64,000 bases of DNA from Butyrivibrio sp. (GCF_017433805.1 NZ_JAFRGN010000013.1:310001-374000), one strand, 5' to 3'; counted from the first letter of the stretch, positions 35,887-45,392 are shown. Made by a program: numbers and translations. The notes: a model not told the origin generated them from the sequence alone.

Positions 35887-37743
35887 TTATTCTGAATATG
35901 GCACTTTAACAATTACAGTTGTGCCAACATTCTCTGTACTCTCGATTCTGGCGCCGTATTCCCTGCCAAAATAGAGCTTGATTCTCTTTGCTACGCTATA
36001 TAATCCAAAATGGCTACCACCTTTTGTAGAGTCATGGTCGGTAATCTCCGCTTCCTTAGCCATTTTCTTTTCATCGCTGTCAAAAATATCTTCCTTGTTC
36101 AGAAGGTCGTTGAGTTTTCTTAGCTCATCTACCTTCATTCCGATTCCGTCATCTATAACGCGAAGCTCAACATAGCTATCTACAATTCTGCCAGTAACAG
36201 TGATCTTACCCCAGCTGGATTTATTCTTAATGCCATGATAAATCGCATTTTCTACAAGGGGCTGCAAAGTCATCTTAGGGATCTGTGAATTAAAGGCCTT
36301 GGCATCCACATCGATCTCATAGCTAAACTTATCGCCGTAGCGCATTGTCTGAAGATCAAGATAGTCCCTTATTATCTGAATTTCTCTTTCGATGGTTACG
36401 ATTTCCTCGCTGCCAGATAGAGAATTCTTGTAATAGCTGGCAAGCTTATGTGTTACTCTTGCTGCCTCTTTACTACGGTTCATCTCGATCAGCATGATGA
36501 TAATATCCAGCGTGTTGTATAGGAAATGAGGCTTAACCTGCTCCTGAATAAGGGCAAGCTCGTATTCCCTTTTCTTTTTGGCCTCATCGTCAACCTGTTT
36601 GAGAAGCTCCATATTGCGCTGAGTCATATAGTTGAAGATTCTTCCAAGCCTACCTATCTCATCCTTGGTCTTGAACCTGAATCTTACGCTCATATCGCCT
36701 TCTGCAATCTGCTCTGCCCCGTCATGGAGCACCTTAAGAGGCTTGGTTACAAAGTTTGCAGAAAACCATACAGAAATGAGTAGCAGAACTATGGTAAAAG
36801 AGCTAGTTGTCAGAAGGATAAACTTAAGGTCTTTACCTGTAACATTGAACTTATTGAGGTTAGTAATACCAATTACAGTAAAATCATATTCCTCAATAGC
36901 ATCCCTTGCTAAAAGATAGGTCTCGTTCTGGTATTTGATCAGCTTTTCCCCTGATTGCAAGAGTCCCTCTATAAAATCATGATCCTCATAAATAGGATCT
37001 TTAATATTAGTTTCTGACAGTATATTTCCCCATGAATCATAGAGGAAGTAATAGCTTATCTCGCTTTGGGATGACTCTATGAGATAATCCTTATCCATGT
37101 TTACAAAAAGATATCCCAAATGAGTTCCTGTAACTATATTGATGACATGCTTGCCAAGAGTAATTATCTCTTTTCCCTTTTTATCAAAAGGATTCTGGGC
37201 TGGATCCATCATTACAGTCTTGCCACCAGCATACTTAAGGTCATATACATATTCCGAAAACTTGATATGCGCCTTATCCTCTGAAAAAGATGGATCTGAT
37301 GAATAGAATCTTCCGCTATAGTCGATGAAAACTATAGATGAGATACCGTTGTAGATGAGAAGTGACTGTGACAACTGGCTTATTATCTTGTTATCCCTTG
37401 TGACCTGCTTCATAGTCTTGTCATTATAGTAATTGCCAAACTCAATAGTCAGGTTATTAGAGCACAGCTCGCCGTTTTGCAGAACCGAAGATATTCTATC
37501 CGACATGATCCTGATATTCTCTTCTATCTGCTTGTCAGCTCTTTGCATAATGGCTCTGTTATAAAAAATAAGCATCAAAACAGTCAGTACCACCATTGGA
37601 ATCAGTGCTACCAACATAGTTATTGATGCCATTTTATACTTGATGGATATGTTGCGGGCTCTACCTCTGACAAAGCGCTTCCCGCCCGGAGTATACTCCT
37701 CCATATCCTTCAAGGTCATATTATTAAAATCTGTATTAGCCAT
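35887..37743 (-). CDS. YesM-type sensor histidine kinase
   Basis: This 618-aa membrane kinase has a first helix at about 40-62, a sugar- or stimulus-sensing extracellular domain (about 63-305), a second helix (LTTSSFTIVLLLISVWF, about 311-330), a HAMP domain, and a His_kinase domain with phospho-acceptor His406 in QVKPHFLYNTLD. The HATPase follows with PLVENAIYHGIKNK and DDGIGM. It should phosphorylate the YesN-type regulator downstream. It starts 11 bases after the YczE-type gene, so the three are probably one operon. Confidence 0.94.
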   Translation of the reverse strand: MANTDFNNMTLKDMEEYTPGGKRFVRGRARNISIKYKMASITMLVALIPMVVLTVLMLIFYNRAIMQRADKQIEENIRIMSDRISSVLQNGELCSNNLTIEFGNYYNDKTMKQVTRDNKIISQLSQSLLIYNGISSIVFIDYSGRFYSSDPSFSEDKAHIKFSEYVYDLKYAGGKTVMMDPAQNPFDKKGKEIITLGKHVINIVTGTHLGYLFVNMDKDYLIESSQSEISYYFLYDSWGNILSETNIKDPIYEDHDFIEGLLQSGEKLIKYQNETYLLARDAIEEYDFTVIGITNLNKFNVTGKDLKFILLTTSSFTIVLLLISVWFSANFVTKPLKVLHDGAEQIAEGDMSVRFRFKTKDEIGRLGRIFNYMTQRNMELLKQVDDEAKKKREYELALIQEQVKPHFLYNTLDIIIMLIEMNRSKEAARVTHKLASYYKNSLSGSEEIVTIEREIQIIRDYLDLQTMRYGDKFSYEIDVDAKAFNSQIPKMTLQPLVENAIYHGIKNKSSWGKITVTGRIVDSYVELRVIDDGIGMKVDELRKLNDLLNKEDIFDSDEKKMAKEAEITDHDSTKGGSHFGLYSVAKRIKLYFGREYGARIESTENVGTTVIVKVPYSE

Positions 37744-37754
37744 ATCAGGTCCTA

Positions 37755-38423
37755 TTACTTGTTATCACCTTTGTTAAGAAAAGGTCTTGTAATATGAACA
37801 TTAAAAAACTCAATAAGTGGTCCCATGAAAAACGCTGTTATTATAGTTCCCACACCAACAATTGTAGGAATCTGCATGATTGTACCGCCTGATATCAGGA
37901 AAAGAGCTGTTCCTATAGCAATACATACAAGATCAGTGATAATCCTCACATACTGGAACTTACCTTTTTTCCATGTGTTAACGATAATAAGTGCTACCGC
38001 GTCATAGGTAGATACGCCAAGGTCAGCAGTCATATAAAAAGCTGAGCCAAAGCATAGAATGACTACTCCAACGACAAGGCACATAACACGAACGATCATG
38101 GATGGCTCAACGATCACAGTCTGAAGGAATTCATAAGTAAACTGTGTTATGTAGCCAAGAAGGAATAAATTGATAAATGTAGCTATTCCGATATAGTGCC
38201 TGTCAAAAACAAGAGCAAATAAAAGCATCACAGCATTTGTTATCACATATAAAGTTCCAAACTGGATTGGAACAAGTGCATCAAGGCCCGCCATAAAGGA
38301 CTGGAATGGATCCACCCCAAGTGCTGCTATCTTGAATATTCCAACGCTTATTGCACAGGTAATAACTCCAAAAAGCGACATGCCGATTCTTTTTTTCATT
38401 GATGATGTAAGTTTAACTGCCAT
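37755..38423 (-). CDS. YczE/YitT-type multi-pass membrane protein
   Basis: This 222-aa protein has five or six hydrophobic segments and the family features KIAALGVDPFQSFMAG and YMTADLGVSTYDAVALI, an internal repeat around LGVD/LGVS. It resembles the YczE/YyaS/YitT family of integral membrane proteins, whose transport role is not established to my knowledge. A CGGAGA site precedes ATG 38423. It lies 11 bases before the YesM kinase, so it may be part of the sensing unit. A perfect hairpin separates it from the sugar transporter. Confidence 0.82.
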   Translation of the reverse strand: MAVKLTSSMKKRIGMSLFGVITCAISVGIFKIAALGVDPFQSFMAGLDALVPIQFGTLYVITNAVMLLFALVFDRHYIGIATFINLFLLGYITQFTYEFLQTVIVEPSMIVRVMCLVVGVVILCFGSAFYMTADLGVSTYDAVALIIVNTWKKGKFQYVRIITDLVCIAIGTALFLISGGTIMQIPTIVGVGTIITAFFMGPLIEFFNVHITRPFLNKGDNK

Positions 38424-38505
38424 ATTATATGTCTCCGTATTTCAATATATCTTTTGCTTTATGAGTATACCATAAACGTTTCCATCATGTTTGTACATAG
38501 AAATT

Positions 38506-38539
38506 CCCCTTAAGTAATTCTAAAAGATTACTTAAGGGG
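38506..38539. terminator. Perfect 13-bp hairpin after the sugar permease genes
   Basis: CCCCTTAAGTAAT (38506-38518) and ATTACTTAAGGGG (38527-38539) are exact inverses with an eight-base loop. It lies 15 bases after the MalG-like gene stop. The following T content is moderate, so termination is likely but not certain. Confidence 0.7.
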
Positions 38540-38553
38540 TCTAATTCTATATA

Positions 38554-39399
38554 TCAGCCCTTAACAGCTCCGCCGATAGTCATGGCGCTCTCAACCTGTT
38601 CTGAGAATATTGAATAAACAATGATAGCTGGGAATGAAGCAATTACCATTGTTGCTCCCATTCCGCCCCAGTCTGTTGTGAACTCGCCCTGGAAGAATAA
38701 TACTCCAAGAGGAAGTGTCTTAAGCTCTGGGATACTTCCTACTACTACGTTTGCAAGAATGAACTCATTCCATGCATTGAGGAAGATGTAAATGATAAGT
38801 GTTACTGTAGCTGGTCTTACAAGTGGCTCAATGATCATAAAGAAGGTCTGATAGATAGTAGCTCCATCCATGCAGGCAGCTTCTTCAAGCTCCATTGGGA
38901 TTCCCTTAAAGAATCCGTAGTAAACCATACATGCAAATGCAAGGTTGATTGCAATATAAGGTAAGATCAGAGACCATCTTGTTCCCATGAGGTTAAACTT
39001 CTGAACAACCTTAACAACAGGGATCATAATAGCCTGAACAGGAATGAACATTCCAAGTCCAAGAAACAATCTTGTAAAGGTCTTGAGCTTCCATACCATT
39101 CTGCTGGTTGCATAAGAGAATAAAAGCGCAGAAAAGATTGTTATAGCAACAGTTCCAATTGAAACAAGTAAACTGTTGAGGAAATACAGCGGAACATCGT
39201 ATTTAGTCCATGCTGTAATGTAGTTCTCATAGTGAAGTGGCCAAGGGAAACCAAAGGGGTTCGTTACAAAGATTTCCTGATTAGTCTTAAATGAATAAAA
39301 CAGCATCCAGATAAGTTGATAAAGTGAAAACGCTGCATAGATCCAGCAAAATGCTACAAATACGTAATGCAGTGCTTTGTTATTACTATCCTTATGCAT
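38554..39399 (-). CDS. Carbohydrate ABC transporter permease, MalG-like
   Basis: This 281-aa protein has six membrane helices and the EAA loop EEAACMDGATIYQTFFMIIEPLVRPA, with NAWNEFILANVVV, typical of MalG/LacG/UgpE-type CUT1 permeases. It forms the channel with the upstream MalF-like partner; their frames overlap by eight bases. The ATPase is not encoded here, which is usual for CUT1 systems that share one MsmX-like ATPase. Confidence 0.94.
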   Translation of the reverse strand: MHKDSNNKALHYVFVAFCWIYAAFSLYQLIWMLFYSFKTNQEIFVTNPFGFPWPLHYENYITAWTKYDVPLYFLNSLLVSIGTVAITIFSALLFSYATSRMVWKLKTFTRLFLGLGMFIPVQAIMIPVVKVVQKFNLMGTRWSLILPYIAINLAFACMVYYGFFKGIPMELEEAACMDGATIYQTFFMIIEPLVRPATVTLIIYIFLNAWNEFILANVVVGSIPELKTLPLGVLFFQGEFTTDWGGMGATMVIASFPAIIVYSIFSEQVESAMTIGGAVKG

Positions 39400-40303
39400 T
39401 GCGTTTCCTCCTTGCTTTTTCTTCTTCCTTCTTCTGGTCCTTATCTCTGAAGATAAAGTTGATCACCAGCATAACAAGCATACATTCAATAACCATGATT
39501 GATGCTGCAGAAAGTCCGTAGCCATAGTTACTCTTCTTAAATGCAGCATTGTACATCATGTATGTAAGAGTAAAGGTTGACTTGTTAGGACCACCGCCTG
39601 TCAAAATGTTCATCTCAGTGAAGGCCTTGATACCACCTGTAAGTGAAATGATAAGACAGAACTTGTAAGTCTCAGCAAGAAGAGGAATTGTGATCTTCAT
39701 GTGAGCCTTAACATTGGAACATCCATCGATTCTGGCTGCCTCGTAGTAGTCAGCAGGAATTGACTTGATACCAGCTACGATAAGTGCGAACTGATATCCC
39801 ATCCACTGCCATGCATTAGCAAAAGCAATTACATAGATAGCCTTGTATCTGTCTCCAAGCCAGTTCTGCTTGAAATCTGAGCCAGCAACCTCGAACAGCT
39901 TGTTAAGAAGTCCCTCTCCACTAAGGATAGCGCTCCAAAGCTGACATACAACTGTTACAGAAAGAATTACAGGAATGAAGTATGCTACTCTGAGGAACTT
40001 TCTTCCCTTCATCTTCTTATCAGAGATTGTGATAGCAAATATAGTTGCAAAGAGCATCTGATAAACTGTGATCACAATGGCAAAAATGAACTGGTTTCTG
40101 TTTGATGTATAAAACACTCTATCAGTGAACAGGTCAACATAGTTCTTAAGACCTGTAAAATTCGGCATTGTAAGACCATTCCAGTCTGTAAAGCTATAAG
40201 CAAATACCTGGATGATCGGAATAAAATCAAAAGTTATAAAGATTGCAAGTGCTGGCAAAATGAATAACAAGATCGCCAGTTTGTTACCCATGTATTTTTT
40301 CAT
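39392..40303 (-). CDS. Carbohydrate ABC transporter permease, MalF-like
   Basis: This 303-aa membrane protein has six predicted helices, SFTDWNGLTMPNFTGLKNYVDLF after the first helix, and the EAA loop YEAARIDGCSNVKAHMKITIPLL, all typical of MalF/LacF-type CUT1 permeases. A GGGAGA site precedes ATG 40303. It is preceded by a stable intercistronic hairpin and the disrupted binding-protein gene. The transported sugar is unknown. Confidence 0.94.
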   Translation of the reverse strand: MKKYMGNKLAILLFILPALAIFITFDFIPIIQVFAYSFTDWNGLTMPNFTGLKNYVDLFTDRVFYTSNRNQFIFAIVITVYQMLFATIFAITISDKKMKGRKFLRVAYFIPVILSVTVVCQLWSAILSGEGLLNKLFEVAGSDFKQNWLGDRYKAIYVIAFANAWQWMGYQFALIVAGIKSIPADYYEAARIDGCSNVKAHMKITIPLLAETYKFCLIISLTGGIKAFTEMNILTGGGPNKSTFTLTYMMYNAAFKKSNYGYGLSAASIMVIECMLVMLVINFIFRDKDQKKEEEKARRKRNA

Positions 40304-40376
40304 GGTTTATCTCCCAAAATTAAAATGTGTGATTCTGTAGCAAATATCATGAACATTATTTATGTTCACATGTATA

Positions 40377-40421
40377 GTGCGGAGTCGGCAGATATAACCC
40401 CTGATCTGCCATACCCCGCAC
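40377..40421 (-). other. Intercistronic stem-loop between the binding-protein and permease genes
   Basis: On the minus strand GTGCGG...GGCAGAT pairs with ATCTGCC...CCGCAC around a ten-base loop (up to about 15 pairs with one internal mismatch zone). There is no T-run after it. Such stems often protect the mRNA of the binding protein and lower permease expression. Confidence 0.65.
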
Positions 40422-40464
40422 AATATCTTTAAACCTTCTCTAAAAAACTAATGCCCCTTTGGAA

Positions 40465-41820
40465 TTATTCCATTGTATCTTCGATATCCTGGATGAACTC
40501 GTCAGCTGAGAACTGTCCTGAAACAAGGCCCTGTGACTCTGACTGAATTGCATCGTTAAATGTTGAGTTTGTAAGTCCCCATGTGAACTTTGTTGTTGCT
40601 GTGATTGAAGGAAGTGTATCTGAAAGCTTCTTCATCATTGCAGGATACTCAGAGTCTGGCTCTTTACCTGTGTCGATAGCAACAAGTGGATTGTGTCTGT
40701 ACATAACCTTAGCTTCGCAGTACTTCTCTGTGATAAACTCAGCAACTTCTGCAGCAAGCTCAGCGTTAGCTGAATCTGGGTTTACAGCAAATCCTGAAGA
40801 TGATCCGCCACCTGAGAATACAGCCTTACCAGCTTCGTATGCAGCAGCATCCTGTGCTGGGTAGAACATCCAGTCAACGTCCTCACCAAGAGTCTTTGTA
40901 GCATCTTCGATGTACCACTGACCGTTGATGAACATAGCAGCCTGACCTGAAAGGAACTTCTCAGAAGCCTGGTCATAGTTAGTTGTTGTAGCATCTTCCT
41001 GATAGAGGCCTGCAGCAACAAGCTCTTCCATCTTCTTGGCAGCGTTTACATAGCCTTCGTCTGTGATGCTAGCCTTGCCCTCATCAAGAGCCTTGATACC
41101 ACCCTCTGCATATCTTGTAGCGATTACGTCATATGCAGCAGCTGTGTTCCAGCCTTCCTGACCAAAGAGTGCAAGTGGTGTGATTCCCTTAGACTTGAAT
41201 ACTTCGATGCAGTTAAGAAGATCGTCGTATGTCTCAGGAATCTCGAGGTTGTTCTCAGCAAAGAGTGCCTTGTTGTAGTACCAAAGAACATACTCCTGAC
41301 CTGAGAATGGGAATGCATAGATGTTGCCATCCTCTGCATATGCAAGATCCTTGTTTGCATCATAGAGCTTATCAAGGAATCCTGTTGACTGTGCTACATC
41401 GTTGAGTACCATGATCTGGTTGGACTCACGGAATGTATTGATAATATCTGTACTAGCCTGATAAATGTCAGGGAGCTGACCTGTAGCTGCAAGAGTCTTA
41501 AGTGTCTGTCCATCATCCTGAGCCTGAACGATGAGGTTAAGCTCAACATTTGGATAAGCCTCTGCAAGCTGCTCTACAGCGTAGTCATAAGGAACCTTTG
41601 TGTCATCATCTGCATACTGTGTGTAGATTGAAAGTGTTACCTTATCGCCTGAAGCTTATGTAGTCTCAGCTGCCTTCTCTTCTGTCTTTGTTTCTGTAGC
41701 TTCTGTCTTGGTCTCTGTAGCAGGTGTATCTGTAGTAGCTGGAGCCTGTGAACCACAGCCAATGATAGTTGTTGCTGCAACAGTCAGACAAACAAGAGTA
41801 CTAAGAATTCTCTTTTTCAT
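40465..41820 (-). pseudogene. Extracellular sugar-binding lipoprotein (CUT1) with an in-frame TAA stop at codon 55
   Basis: Two halves of one solute-binding protein lie in the same frame. The 5' part from ATG 41820 encodes a lipoprotein signal (MKKRILSTLVCLTVAATTIIGC) and a Thr/Glu-rich linker, then stops at TAA (minus strand, 41658-41656). The frame continues after the stop with ASGDKVTLSIYTQYADDDT and a full binding domain (EDGNIYAFPFSGQEYVLWYYNKALF, AAMFINGQWYIED) to 40465. Removing that one codon would give about 451 aa, the normal length. There are no indels. A single G-to-T change (GAA to TAA) would explain it, as would a sequencing error. I see no good restart site near the break; the next in-frame ATG (41412) would remove the first part of the domain. 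Upstream is a TATAAT box; downstream are the two permeases. Confidence 0.88.
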
Positions 41821-41852
41821 AAATAAATACCCTTCCCTTCTCAAAATGAGTT

Positions 41853-41910
41853 AAGTGAATGATGAGTGCGACTTTTGGAAACTCATCACTTGTTTACAGT
41901 ACTCATTATA
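41853..41910 (-). promoter_or_regulatory. Promoter region of the sugar transporter, with inverted repeat
   Basis: A minus-strand TATAAT box lies at 41905-41910. Downstream, AAGTGA..GATGAGT (41853-41867) faces ACTCATCACTT (41881-41891), an inverted repeat with a 13-base spacer. It could be an operator, for instance for the YesN-type regulator, or an mRNA leader stem. No clear -35 is seen; the region upstream is the preceding gene's terminator. Confidence 0.4.
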
Positions 41911-41925
41911 AAAAGGACCCCTATA

Positions 41926-41975
41926 TAAAAAAATGGAATATTCAAAATTGTTTTTGTAAATTTTGAATATCCCAT
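41926..41975 (-). terminator. Rho-independent terminator after the kinase/cyclo-ligase gene
   Basis: On the minus strand GGGATATTCAAAATT and AATTTTGAATATTCC form a 14-15 pair stem around a nine-base loop, followed by ATTTTTTTATA. It lies about 15 bases after the stop codon. Confidence 0.88.
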
Positions 41976-41989
41976 TATAAAAATTCATA

Positions 41990-43291
41990 TTACATTATCT
42001 CTGACTCAGTAATTATCTTGTCTGGCTTAATATCGTGAGCTTCTGTGATAATCTCGCATTCAAATATCTGAACGTCATAAGAAAGTGCTATCGTGCTAAG
42101 TCCTTTATTATTTGAAAGAAAAGTATCATAGAAGCCGCCATTATAGCCTATTCTGTTGCGTTTTCTGTCAAATACAGTTCCAGGCATTATCACAAGAGTG
42201 CTCTCTTCCTGATCATTGTTATATATAACAGAATCATCTGTAATAACCGGTTCTCTTATACCCTGAAACCCTTCTTCCAGATCTTCTATCCTAGTGATCT
42301 GAACAAATTTCATATCCCTTGTCTTTCTGGATATAACCTTAGGACAAAAGACCTTCTTACCTTCAGAAAGAGCATCTAAAATAATGTCATCTGTAATAAC
42401 TTCACTACCCATAGAAGCGTAAACAAGGATGTTACCTGCTTCTTTATATTCAGGCATATCTACAAGCCTTTCAAATATCTTAGAGCTCTTTTCGATGCGT
42501 TCTTCTGCAGATAGCTTATCTCTTTTTGCTACAGTAAGCATTCTAAGAGTTGTCTTATCTGAATGATAGTCACCCTGTTCATCCAAAATCAGAGTAATGT
42601 CAGCCTTTTGAGAATTAGTTAGACACAGTCTTACATTAGGAATATCACTATAGTCGACAAAGCTTGTTGCAGTTTCTACGCTGTTTCCGCTTGCAGCCTT
42701 ACGCTCTATAAGACGCTTTCTAAGCATGTTTTCATCTGCGCTTACAAATATAGTCAGATCAGCATATTCTCGCAGATCTCGCCAACCATCCTCATTAAGT
42801 AAAAGATAATTGCCTTCAAGGAAAACTATATCTTTTGTTACAGTTACAGCATCATCTACAGGGTTATGAAGCATCCTGTCATATACAGGCCAGCCAACTT
42901 TTTCTTTTGACAAAACCTCTTTAATCTTCTGGGTAAAAAGCTTAAGATCGAAGGTTACAGGAGCACCTTTGATCTCAACCATTTTGATTTCTTTGCCGTC
43001 ACGAATAGTCGTATGACTGGTAAGATAGTCCTGACGTCTGTGGAAGCCATCCATGCCAATAGCCTGAGCATCAGCAAAACACTCATTATCTTCAGATAGC
43101 TTTTGAAGAAAACTACATAACGTGCTCTTTCCAGCTCCTGGAGGTGCTGCTATATATACAAGGATTCTTCTTCCCTTTTCCTTTTGAAGCTTAGTTACTC
43201 GCTCAAGCAGTGGAAAGAATATCTCTTTTACAGTGTTGTCATTATAGAAGGCATCCACATCAATGCCGTTCATGTTCACATTATAGTTCAT
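41990..43291 (-). CDS. Fusion of a uridine-kinase-like P-loop kinase and 5-formyltetrahydrofolate cyclo-ligase
   Basis: The single 433-aa frame contains two recognisable enzymes. Residues about 20-245 are a P-loop kinase with Walker A APPGAGKST (49-57), IGMDGFHRRQDYL, KGAPVTFD and FLEGNYLLL, the pattern of the YggC/FrcK-like nucleoside or sugar kinase group related to uridine kinase and phosphoribulokinase. Residues about 250-433 match 5-formyl-THF cyclo-ligase: LSAEERIEKSSKIFERL, YASMGSEVIT, and the hallmark MPGTVFDRKRNRIGYNGGFYD (369-389). There is no stop or frameshift between them. The C-terminal half should convert 5-formyl-THF to 5,10-methenyl-THF with ATP. The kinase substrate is unknown. 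The gene is followed by a strong terminator; fhs and folD are elsewhere in the window. Confidence 0.88.
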   Translation of the reverse strand: MNYNVNMNGIDVDAFYNDNTVKEIFFPLLERVTKLQKEKGRRILVYIAAPPGAGKSTLCSFLQKLSEDNECFADAQAIGMDGFHRRQDYLTSHTTIRDGKEIKMVEIKGAPVTFDLKLFTQKIKEVLSKEKVGWPVYDRMLHNPVDDAVTVTKDIVFLEGNYLLLNEDGWRDLREYADLTIFVSADENMLRKRLIERKAASGNSVETATSFVDYSDIPNVRLCLTNSQKADITLILDEQGDYHSDKTTLRMLTVAKRDKLSAEERIEKSSKIFERLVDMPEYKEAGNILVYASMGSEVITDDIILDALSEGKKVFCPKVISRKTRDMKFVQITRIEDLEEGFQGIREPVITDDSVIYNNDQEESTLVIMPGTVFDRKRNRIGYNGGFYDTFLSNNKGLSTIALSYDVQIFECEIITEAHDIKPDKIITESEIM

Positions 43292-43334
43292 AGCTTCTCA
43301 ATTCTTATACTGATCATTCTTCAATCGTTATTAT

Positions 43335-45167
43335 TTACTTCAAATTGCATGCTACTACGTACTCAGCAACCTTCATTCCATCCATGGCAGCAGACATGAT
43401 ACCACCGGCGTAGCCAGCACCCTCACCACAAGGATAAAGTCCCTTTACATTAACGGACTGGCAGCTATCATCTCTATTGATACGAACTGGAGAAGATGTT
43501 CGTGACTCAACGCCTGATACAAGAGCACCATCACAGTTATAGCCCTTAATGGTTCTTCCGAATTTCTCCATACCTTCTACAAAGGCTTCATTCAGATCAT
43601 CAGTGAGTATTGTGTGAACATCAGCAAATACATAGTCACCGCACATATTAGGTGTATTGTCACCCTTCTTTGGGCCTATTTCAGTCATTATACTATTAGG
43701 TTCATTGTCTGATAAAGACTTTATTCCATTGATATTATCCTTTTGGCTCTTATTAGTCTTTACAGAATTCTTGAAATCCCCATAGTATTCTACTGGAATC
43801 TTGCCCTGTCCAAGTTCATAAGCTTTTTTCTCAAGGCGCCTCTGGAACTCTACGCCTGACAAAACGTCGTCTCCACCAAAATCCTTGGGATCTACAGTTA
43901 TGATGATAGCAGAATTGGCATTCTTGCCATCACGCTTACTATAGCTCATACCGTTAACAGCCAGCATCCCTTCTTCTGAAGATGCATTAACTACATATCC
44001 ACCTGGGCACATACAGAAGGAATACACGCCTCTTCCTGCATCGGTTGTAGCTGTCAGCTTGTATGGTGCAGGTGGAAGTCCCTTAGGATTCTCCGCCCCA
44101 TACTGAGACAGATTAATAAGTCCCTGTGGATGCTCTACTCTAAAGCCTACTGCAAATGGTTTAGGTGCCATGTCAACAGCTCTTTCTTTTAACATATAGA
44201 AGGTGTCTCTTGCACTGTGACCAATAGCAAGAACTACTGTATCACATTCTATGAGTTTTACATCACACTCAGAGCTATTATCATTAGAAAGTGTAACATA
44301 TTTAACTCCTGCGACCTTGTTTCCGCTAGTCTCTATATCAATCACCTGGCTGTTGAAATGAACCTCTCCGCCACAAGAAATAATCTTCTCTCTCATATTT
44401 CTTACAACGTTTCTTAAGATATCAGTACCAATATGAGGCTTAGCTTCGTACATGATATCCTCGTTAGCACCATTCAAGGCAAAGATTCTGAGTGCTTCTC
44501 TTCCTCTGCCATCCTTGTCTTTAACCATGGTATTGAGCTTACCATCAGAAAACGTTCCAGCTCCGCCTTCTCCAAACTGTACATTTGTTGCAGTATTAAG
44601 CTCGCCAGTCTTCCAGAAGTGCTCAACTATCCTTGTTCTCTCATCAACATCAGCGCCTCTTTCAAGGATAATTGGCTTATAACCATTCATGGCCAGCATA
44701 TATCCACAGAAAAGTCCCGCAGGTCCTGCGCCGACAATAACCACCTTGTTACTACTGCTCTTTTCACAGGCATCATTACCATCACTACAATTTCCATCTG
44801 TTGTATTTGAAAGATTGCATTCTGCATCAGTTGTTACATTATTTTCTTCTAAAGATTTTCTCCTGAGTTTTACCTGTTCATCAAAACTATATTTCTTATC
44901 TTCAACGATACTTATATTCTTATCTCTACTCTTCTTAACAACAGAATATTCATCGCACCCCTTAAGAGCCACATCCACCATATATATATGAAAAATATCA
45001 GGCTTCTTCCTAGCGTCAATCGAATGCCTGATAATCTCGAATTTCTCTATATTCTCTTCATCTATCCTAAGACTCTTACAGACCTTCTTGGAAAGGATTT
45101 TCCTAAGTTCTTCTGATCTATAGTCCTTTCCATCATGCTGTAATTTAATCTGATTTATCCGTACCAT
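43335..45167 (-). CDS. FAD-dependent oxidoreductase (COG2509-like)
   Basis: This 610-aa protein has an N-terminal domain (about 1-100), then a dinucleotide-binding motif VVIVGAGPAGLFCGYMLAMNG with LERGADVDERT (about 145-175), NVQFGEGGAGTFSDGKLNT, and a C-terminal LYPCGEGAGYAGGIMSAAMDGMKVAE. This is the pattern of the uncharacterised FAD-dependent dehydrogenases (COG2509-type). Two low-complexity stretches rich in Asn/Ser/Asp/Lys (about 105-142 and about 485-510) look like poorly conserved linkers. The substrate is unknown. ATG 45167 has an AAAAAGGAAT site. Upstream is a 466-base AT-rich non-coding stretch with degenerate tandem repeats. Confidence 0.88.
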   Translation of the reverse strand: MVRINQIKLQHDGKDYRSEELRKILSKKVCKSLRIDEENIEKFEIIRHSIDARKKPDIFHIYMVDVALKGCDEYSVVKKSRDKNISIVEDKKYSFDEQVKLRRKSLEENNVTTDAECNLSNTTDGNCSDGNDACEKSSSNKVVIVGAGPAGLFCGYMLAMNGYKPIILERGADVDERTRIVEHFWKTGELNTATNVQFGEGGAGTFSDGKLNTMVKDKDGRGREALRIFALNGANEDIMYEAKPHIGTDILRNVVRNMREKIISCGGEVHFNSQVIDIETSGNKVAGVKYVTLSNDNSSECDVKLIECDTVVLAIGHSARDTFYMLKERAVDMAPKPFAVGFRVEHPQGLINLSQYGAENPKGLPPAPYKLTATTDAGRGVYSFCMCPGGYVVNASSEEGMLAVNGMSYSKRDGKNANSAIIITVDPKDFGGDDVLSGVEFQRRLEKKAYELGQGKIPVEYYGDFKNSVKTNKSQKDNINGIKSLSDNEPNSIMTEIGPKKGDNTPNMCGDYVFADVHTILTDDLNEAFVEGMEKFGRTIKGYNCDGALVSGVESRTSSPVRINRDDSCQSVNVKGLYPCGEGAGYAGGIMSAAMDGMKVAEYVVACNLK

Positions 45168-45200
45168 AATCTATTCCTTTTTAAACTAATTCTGTTGCCC

Positions 45201-45392
45201 AAGCTATAACTTTATCTATATCAAGCTATTTTATATGTTTTTAAAGCCTTCTTATTCTCTTAAAAGCTATAATTCAATCTCTTTCGAGGCTTTTTATATG
45301 TATCTTCAACTTATAAAATATCTAAAAAAGCTATAATTTACACTATATCAAATACTTTTATAAGCATTTGATTCTATTTTTCTTTCTCTAAA
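45201..45392. repeat. Degenerate AT-rich tandem repeat, unit about 63-64 bp
   Basis: AAGCTATAA recurs at 45201 (as AAGCTATAA-C), 45264 and 45328, spaced 63 and 64 bases. After it the copies share a loose pattern of CTnTATC, TTTTATA and T-rich runs. A fourth, weaker unit may begin near 45393. The rest of 45168-45633 is AT-rich non-coding sequence; I see no RNA gene in it. It lies directly upstream of the COG2509-like gene. Confidence 0.5.

Noticed and set aside
41656..41658. Selenocysteine or pyrrolysine recoding at the stop in the binding-protein gene
   Set aside because: The codon is TAA, not TGA or TAG, and no recoding stem is visible. Mutation or read error is simpler.
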